A stretch of 10,701 bases of DNA, from assembly GCA_003024985.2 (NCBI GenBank), contig PXIH01S0019889.1. One strand, given 5' to 3'. The notes beneath the pieces were generated by a model. It saw only the letters and a list, made by a program, of their open reading frames with translations. It was not told the DNA's origin and ran no database searches. Positions 6,864 through 10,701 of the stretch are shown piece after piece (positions within the stretch are counted from its first letter, which is position 1; every line of letters starts with the position of its first letter). The DNA comes from Euperipatoides rowelli (Eukaryota; Onychophora; Udeonychophora; Euonychophora; Peripatopsidae). Both the position numbers and the translations under genes were made by a program.

Positions 6864-7310
6864 ACAATATTGTCTTTTTTTTTTTTAAATAAATCTCCCC
6901 TCCAAGTGCATTCATTTAGTCACTATTATTAGATTTCTCTATAACTACTACGGTTCTTACTGAGATGCAGCGTACCGGGCAAAAACCCTGACAAGGAGTT
7001 TGTAGCCAGGGGAAAAAAAACTTTTCCATAACTGCCTCGACTGAGATGTGAACCTGAACGTCTTAGCTTGGGGCTTGCCATCCATCTTCGGTCCAGGCAC
7101 AGGCGACCGAAGCATGGTGACCGCTGAAGGTATCGAGTCGAGGGGTACGGCTCAACTTTCCGCCGGTCTTTTGCCCACCTTACCGATGGTAGGGCAGAAG
7201 AGAAGATTTCCGGTGGCGAATGACTTACCCATGCCCCGACCTATGTCTTCATCCTCGTTTTAACAGCCTGCATGAAACAGGTGGTGCCACGAGGCCTGGA
7301 CAACATTGTC
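6864..7310 (-). mobile_element. Retroposed insertion, GC-richer and hairpin-rich, oligo(A)-tailed on the minus strand
   Basis: ACAATATTGTC (6864-6874) and ACAACATTGTC (7300-7310) differ at one base and bracket 425 bp. T12 at 6875-6886 sits directly inside the left copy, giving a minus-strand insert with an A tail. The insert is clearly richer in G and C than its surroundings from about 6965 to 7299. It can fold: CTTCGGTC/GACCGAAG (7086-7093 with 7105-7112), TGCCC..TACC gat GGTA GGGCA around 7170-7197, and CCTCGT/ACGAGG near its minus-strand 5' end. A B-box-like GGTTCACATCT (minus of 7044-7054) is followed by a T8 run. One minus frame is open for 35 codons, has a single TGA at 7152-7154, then runs 64 more codons to TAA at 6957-6959. 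A plus frame (7048-7263) is also open. It could be a SINE, a LINE fragment or a processed pseudogene; no family is recognised. Confidence 0.5.
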
Positions 7311-8059
7311 TATTGTATACGTTTTGGGATATATTTTGCTACATCACTGTTCAGAAATGCATAGAGCTTACTATAGTAAACTATGCAATATTTACTATCT
7401 TTGTCAGTTAAACATTGAAATCGTATGGATTGTTTTAATACTTGTACAGAACAGAATCATAAATTCATCCTTTGTGCCATTATGGTCCAATTTGTTAAAA
7501 AAAATCTAAACATGCTTTATTACCAGGTGAACAGCACTCTATTTACAGCATAAATCAATAGTGAGTTTTGTCATCAAAATAATCTCAGACCCAAAAAAAA
7601 ATTTGAAACTTTTTTTTGTAATCTCAAACAGAGGACAGGAATATTCTTAATTTTACCTTTAAGTAACTTTTTTTTTATGTATTTTAAATTTTTTTTTTTT
7701 GGTAGAATTTTTTTTTTTTTAGATAAATAGAGTTAAGAAAAAAAATTAAAAATCCATTACATTTGACCTTTAAATAACTTATTTAATACTGATTGGAAAT
7801 GTAATGAAATAAAATACAAAATATTGTGGTAAACAAACTATTGATAAATTTAGATTACAAACACTCTATTTTTCTAAAATTCACTTGAAATATCAATAGT
7901 ATTTTCTCCAAATTTCTCCATTATTTCTTTTATATAATCCATTACAACAGATTTTCTTTCAAAAACAATAGACAGAAATCATTATATATTGGTCAGAATG
8001 CTTGTCATAAAATACTTATTTTTGTTATCTTCTACCATCTATTCATATTTGACTTTGCA
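7311..8059. other. AT-rich non-coding sequence with long T tracts
   Basis: No gene is seen. T12 at 7689-7700 and T13 at 7708-7720 are separated by GGTAGAA, with shorter T and A runs at 7590-7680 and 7738-7750. These could be minus-strand retroposon tails, but no flanking duplication was identified. Short open frames at 7306-7509 have no recognisable content. Confidence 0.55.
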
Positions 8060-8385
8060 ACCGAGGCATAAGTTACTTCTTTCTTTTTCTCACCACTCCT
8101 GACTTCACCTTAGAACACTTACTTCATCACTTTCCCAATCATTTTGTCTCTTTACATTCATTGCAACAGCATCCCATTTTCACATTGATTTCCCATTTTT
8201 CCATATCAAGGAGTATTTTTCACCTACCCATAATTTTTGCTTATTCCAGAAACAAGATTCAGCCTTTTCTCCATTACATCCCAATGCCACTCTAAAACCT
8301 CCCTTTCCACAATTTTTTCTACCAAAAAAACTCATATCCCCACCCCTCACCAAATGGGCCAGATTACATAAATCACAATTCAATT
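8060..8385. other. Pyrimidine-rich, G-poor block
   Basis: The plus strand is dominated by C and T with few G residues (for example CTTCTTTCTTTTTCTC near 8075). The reverse-strand open frame at 8180-8383 is a product of this skew and has no recognisable domain. The strand asymmetry could mark an old repeat, and no unit was resolved. Confidence 0.45.
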
Positions 8386-8745
8386 ATATGTATTATCAAC
8401 ACATTCAAACCCAATTCAAATTAAAAATAATAAAAGGATTTATCCAGATCAAAATGTAAAAAAAACAGTTCTATTTATAGTAGAGTATGTATAAAAATAA
8501 TGTAGTAAACAAATTTCATTCACAAATGTCTATTTTTTTAACCCTAGCACTCCAAAAATGATCAATCTCTCTTATTAAAATGAAGCAAAACTTCAAATAA
8601 TAAAATATTTATTAAAAACCACTTTTAATCTTTAGCCTCATTTTTAATACAAATAAATATTTTATAAAACATAGTTAAAACAACTTAGAACAGAAAAAAA
8701 TGTACAAATTTCTGCTCAATTTTAGCAGTTAGAATTAGCAATATA
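8386..8745. other. AT-rich sequence, nothing recognised
   Basis: This stretch has low-complexity A/T runs only. No gene, hairpin or repeat worth calling was seen. Confidence 0.55.
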
Positions 8746-8979
8746 TTGTACATTAAATTTCTACTTTCATTAATACCAAGATTTGATTTATCGCTTAAAA
8801 CAGCATATTGTGTTCCAAAACTTAGAACAGATCTGTCTAAAAAGCAGCAAAACATCAATACCCTATCACTATCAATTTTTTTTACCATTTTATATCTTAA
8901 GAATATGAAATGGATAAATAGTTCAAAGGGTGGGGATACATTACCACAAAAAGTAATGCCCAAGTTCGCTTTTTCATAA
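8746..8979 (+). other. Open frame with faint resemblance to a LINE ORF2 C-terminus
   Basis: A 77-codon plus frame contains SLKTAYCVPKLRTDLSKK. Many non-LTR retrotransposon ORF2 proteins have a related tail after the reverse transcriptase, where a Pro-x-x-Arg-Thr segment and Lys pair precede a short aromatic block and a Trp-Asn-Leu-Pro motif. Here that motif does not follow, so the resemblance is weak and comes from memory. The reverse strand is also open over the same bases. It may be a decayed LINE tail or chance. Confidence 0.15.
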
Positions 8980-9079
8980 ATGTTGTATTAAGAATGATGA
9001 CCATGTGTAGTGCAGTAACAGATAGTTACATTGGTTTGCTGACCAATTGCTCTTTTATAATTAGCAATTCTTTCTATAG

Positions 9080-9625
9080 TCACAAAATTAACATAGGTCT
9101 TTAGTATGTTTACTGTAAATCCCAGATTATAATCTCATAAAAGGGTGAAACTCATCAAATTATCATAATGTCCTTTTTTAATTTATTACTAGTATAATCT
9201 TGACCTTGTAAATTAGCATAATAGCTTTTTAGGACATATAAAACCCTGATTATCATCTCATAAAAGGGTGGAGCTCCTCAAATTGTCAGTGCCTTTTTTT
9301 TAATTATTCATATAATCTGTACCTTGTAAATTAGCAAAATAGCCTTTTAGGATATATAATACCTAGATTATCATCTCACAAAAAAAAGATGGAGCCCCTA
9401 AAATTGTCATAAGTGCCCTTTATTAATTATTATTATAATCTTAACCTTGTAAATTAGCACATAGCCCTTTAGTATATAAAATCCTAGTTAAAAACACATA
9501 AGGAGGTACAGCACACAAAATTGTCATAGTGCCTTTTTTGAATTACCAATATAATCTTAACTTTGGAAATTAGTATTATAGCCCTTCAAGATATAAAATC
9601 CTAGGTTCAAATCCCATTAGGTGGC
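9080..9625 (+). repeat. Tandem array of five ~120-bp tRNA-like units
   Basis: ACCTTGTAAATTAGC-type anchors start at 9203, 9321, 9444 and 9560 (spacing 118, 123, 116), and a more diverged unit precedes them from about 9080. A second anchor, GATTATCATCTCAT-like, recurs at 9125, 9248, 9366, 9487 and 9605. Each unit has a TTAGCATAATAG-like A-box position, and a position equivalent to a B box about 35-45 bp later. T runs follow in most spacers (9174-9179, 9294-9301, 9534-9539), and only three T occur at 9418-9420. Only the last unit keeps an exact B box (GGTTCAAATCC, 9604-9614). The array looks like local tandem amplification of a SINE head, with all but the final unit decayed. Confidence 0.85.
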
Positions 9626-9727
9626 TCTAACGCCAGTGTGAAAAAAGTACCATAGAATACTTTTCTGACCAGGTTTCCACAACACTTCAACAGGGGTTCT
9701 GCAAGAAAGCATGGAATAAATAAATGT
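9560..9727 (+). mobile_element. Probable tRNA-derived SINE, last unit plus body and tail
   Basis: The final array unit (A-box-like TTAGTATTATAGCC near 9570, exact B box GGTTCAAATCC at 9604-9614) runs into non-repeated sequence up to about 9715 and then AATAAATAAATG, a simple-repeat tail of the kind seen at SINE 3' ends. No target-site duplication was found, and the 5' limit is obscured by the array, so the boundaries are approximate. Confidence 0.45.
9604..9614 (+). promoter_or_regulatory. Pol III B box, exact consensus
   Basis: GGTTCAAATCC matches the tRNA T-arm/B-box consensus. The equivalent positions in the four upstream units are mutated. Confidence 0.65.
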
Positions 9728-10663
9728 TTTGTTCATTTTTTTTTGTCATTTCATATACCGTATCAATTTAGTAAACTGTAAATTATTTTAATCATATAAA
9801 AATCTTCAAAATAATCTAAGAAAATTAATAAAACTTGATGTGCTGCCAAGAAAAAAAGTGTGATGTTAGGCTATATGTTTAAAATCTTTGTTTTACTTGC
9901 TGACAGCTATGTAGAATTCTTCACATTTGAAATCTTTTGTTGAGACTTTTTATTTCAAGTGTGATAATCAGAGAAATGAGTTTGTGCTCATTTCCTAATT
10001 TTGCAATTAGCAGGTTTACTAACATTGTGTGGGATTTCGACTTATATAAAATTAAAACTATGAAAGCACTTAACAGTATTTTTAAAAATGTATCTGAACA
10101 GAATTAAGATCTAGGATTAATATGTAAAAAGTCACATACGATGAACATATGAAAATTCCCATAGAATTAACATNGCCAAATGGTCGGAAATAGCCCTAAT
10201 TATCTAAATCAACCAAAAACGGATTATTTCAACTCTAGATTATCTTAGGGTTGAAGCATGGTGTGTTTAATACATAGTAGGAGTTAGGGTTCAGGATAAG
10301 GTGTATTTGTATTTGATTAAATTTAAAAATAATGCTATTAATACGGCAAATGGGATGTAGTGTAACCCGTTTTTAGGCACTCGTAACGGCTCGTCTGGTC
10401 TGACAACTATAACACGATTACTGGAGTCCACACAATATTTTTCAGGCAAAATTATAGATGCGACGTCAGCAGCAGATTTATATTTTGATACATATTGGCC
10501 ATAAAAATAGAATTTTGATGTATTTATGGACCGAATATAACAAATTGATTAATTAAACAAGCATTTTTATACAAAAATATACATAAATCAATGAAGTTGA
10601 AATAGGCATTGATAAACCACTTTAATATTTAACAATAAATGCATAATATATATCAGAGACTTG
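9728..10663. other. AT-rich non-coding sequence, one unresolved base
   Basis: No gene is seen. Base 10174 is N. 10370-10480 is less AT-rich and includes GCGACGTCAGC near 10461, a CRE-like core, with no supporting promoter signals. Isolated TTAGGG/CCCTAA words occur at 10194, 10245 and 10284. Confidence 0.5.
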
Positions 10664-10701
10664 AACCGGAACGGAAACGGAAACCGAAAACCGAAAAAAA
10701 A
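10664..10701. repeat. Purine-rich simple repeat at window end
   Basis: From about 10664 the sequence is built of GGAAC, GGAAAC and CCGAAA-like words with A runs and continues past the window. It resembles a degenerate (CGGAAA)/(ACCGAAA) satellite or the edge of a repeat. Confidence 0.6.

Noticed and set aside
8180-8383. 67-codon minus-strand open frame with several Cys
   Set aside because: It arises from the strand-skewed pyrimidine block. The Cys spacing fits no zinc-binding pattern I recognise.
8685-8963. 92-codon minus-strand open frame
   Set aside because: It overlaps the plus-strand frame at 8746-8979. The composition is AT-driven and no domain is recognised.
10194-10289. Telomere-like TTAGGG/CCCTAA words
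   Set aside because: There are three isolated hexamers and no tandem array, which is chance level.

Overview
This is AT-rich, repeat-laden, gene-poor eukaryotic DNA, most likely intergenic or deep intronic sequence from an invertebrate animal. The clues are a decayed Ty3/gypsy-type Gag fragment with retroviral-type zinc knuckles, tRNA-derived short interspersed elements (SINEs) with RNA polymerase III boxes, poly-A tails and target-site duplications, microsatellites, and no bacterial gene organisation. A mollusc or other lophotrochozoan would fit, but nothing seen fixes the taxon. I find no intact protein-coding gene, no canonical tRNA or rRNA and no CRISPR array. Only two stretches look at all like host exons, and both are weak.

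Layout. 1-1100: a C-rich strand carrying a diverged ~330-bp direct duplication. 1336-1467: an A10/T10 hairpin, then a 106-bp segment bounded by splice-like signals. 1703-1997: four perfect ATTTGCAT octamers with repeated GATGTCATC motifs. 2037-2312: an acidic open frame with an exon-like 75-bp core. 2313-4769: AT-rich sequence with a poly-A run, a TA microsatellite beside a 14-bp palindrome, and a C/T-rich block. 4770-5110: the best-supported feature, a complete minus-strand SINE with poly-A tail and a perfect 12-bp target-site duplication, whose tRNA-like part carries a 59-bp internal tandem duplication. 5217-5625: Gag remnant. 5903-5982: tRNA-like segment. 6240-6330: a short tandem repeat of small hairpins. 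6864-7310: a GC-richer, hairpin-rich insertion, apparently retroposed, with a 12-nt oligo(T) tract at one end and near-identical 11-bp flanks. 7311-9079: mostly AT-rich, with long T tracts and a pyrimidine-rich block. 9080-9727: five tandem copies of a ~120-bp unit, the last keeping a perfect B box and leading into a SINE-like body and tail. 9728-10701: little of note, ending in a purine-rich simple repeat.

The parts do not work together as a pathway. The window records successive retrotransposon insertions and local tandem duplications. The three minus-strand elements at 4782-5098, 5903-5982 and 6875-7299 each have a B box or B-box-like sequence followed by a T run, which would suit Pol III transcription and termination. 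No convincing undescribed functional system is visible. The most useful leads are the internally duplicated SINE, the tandem array of tRNA-like units, the 425-bp retroposed insertion and the octamer cluster.
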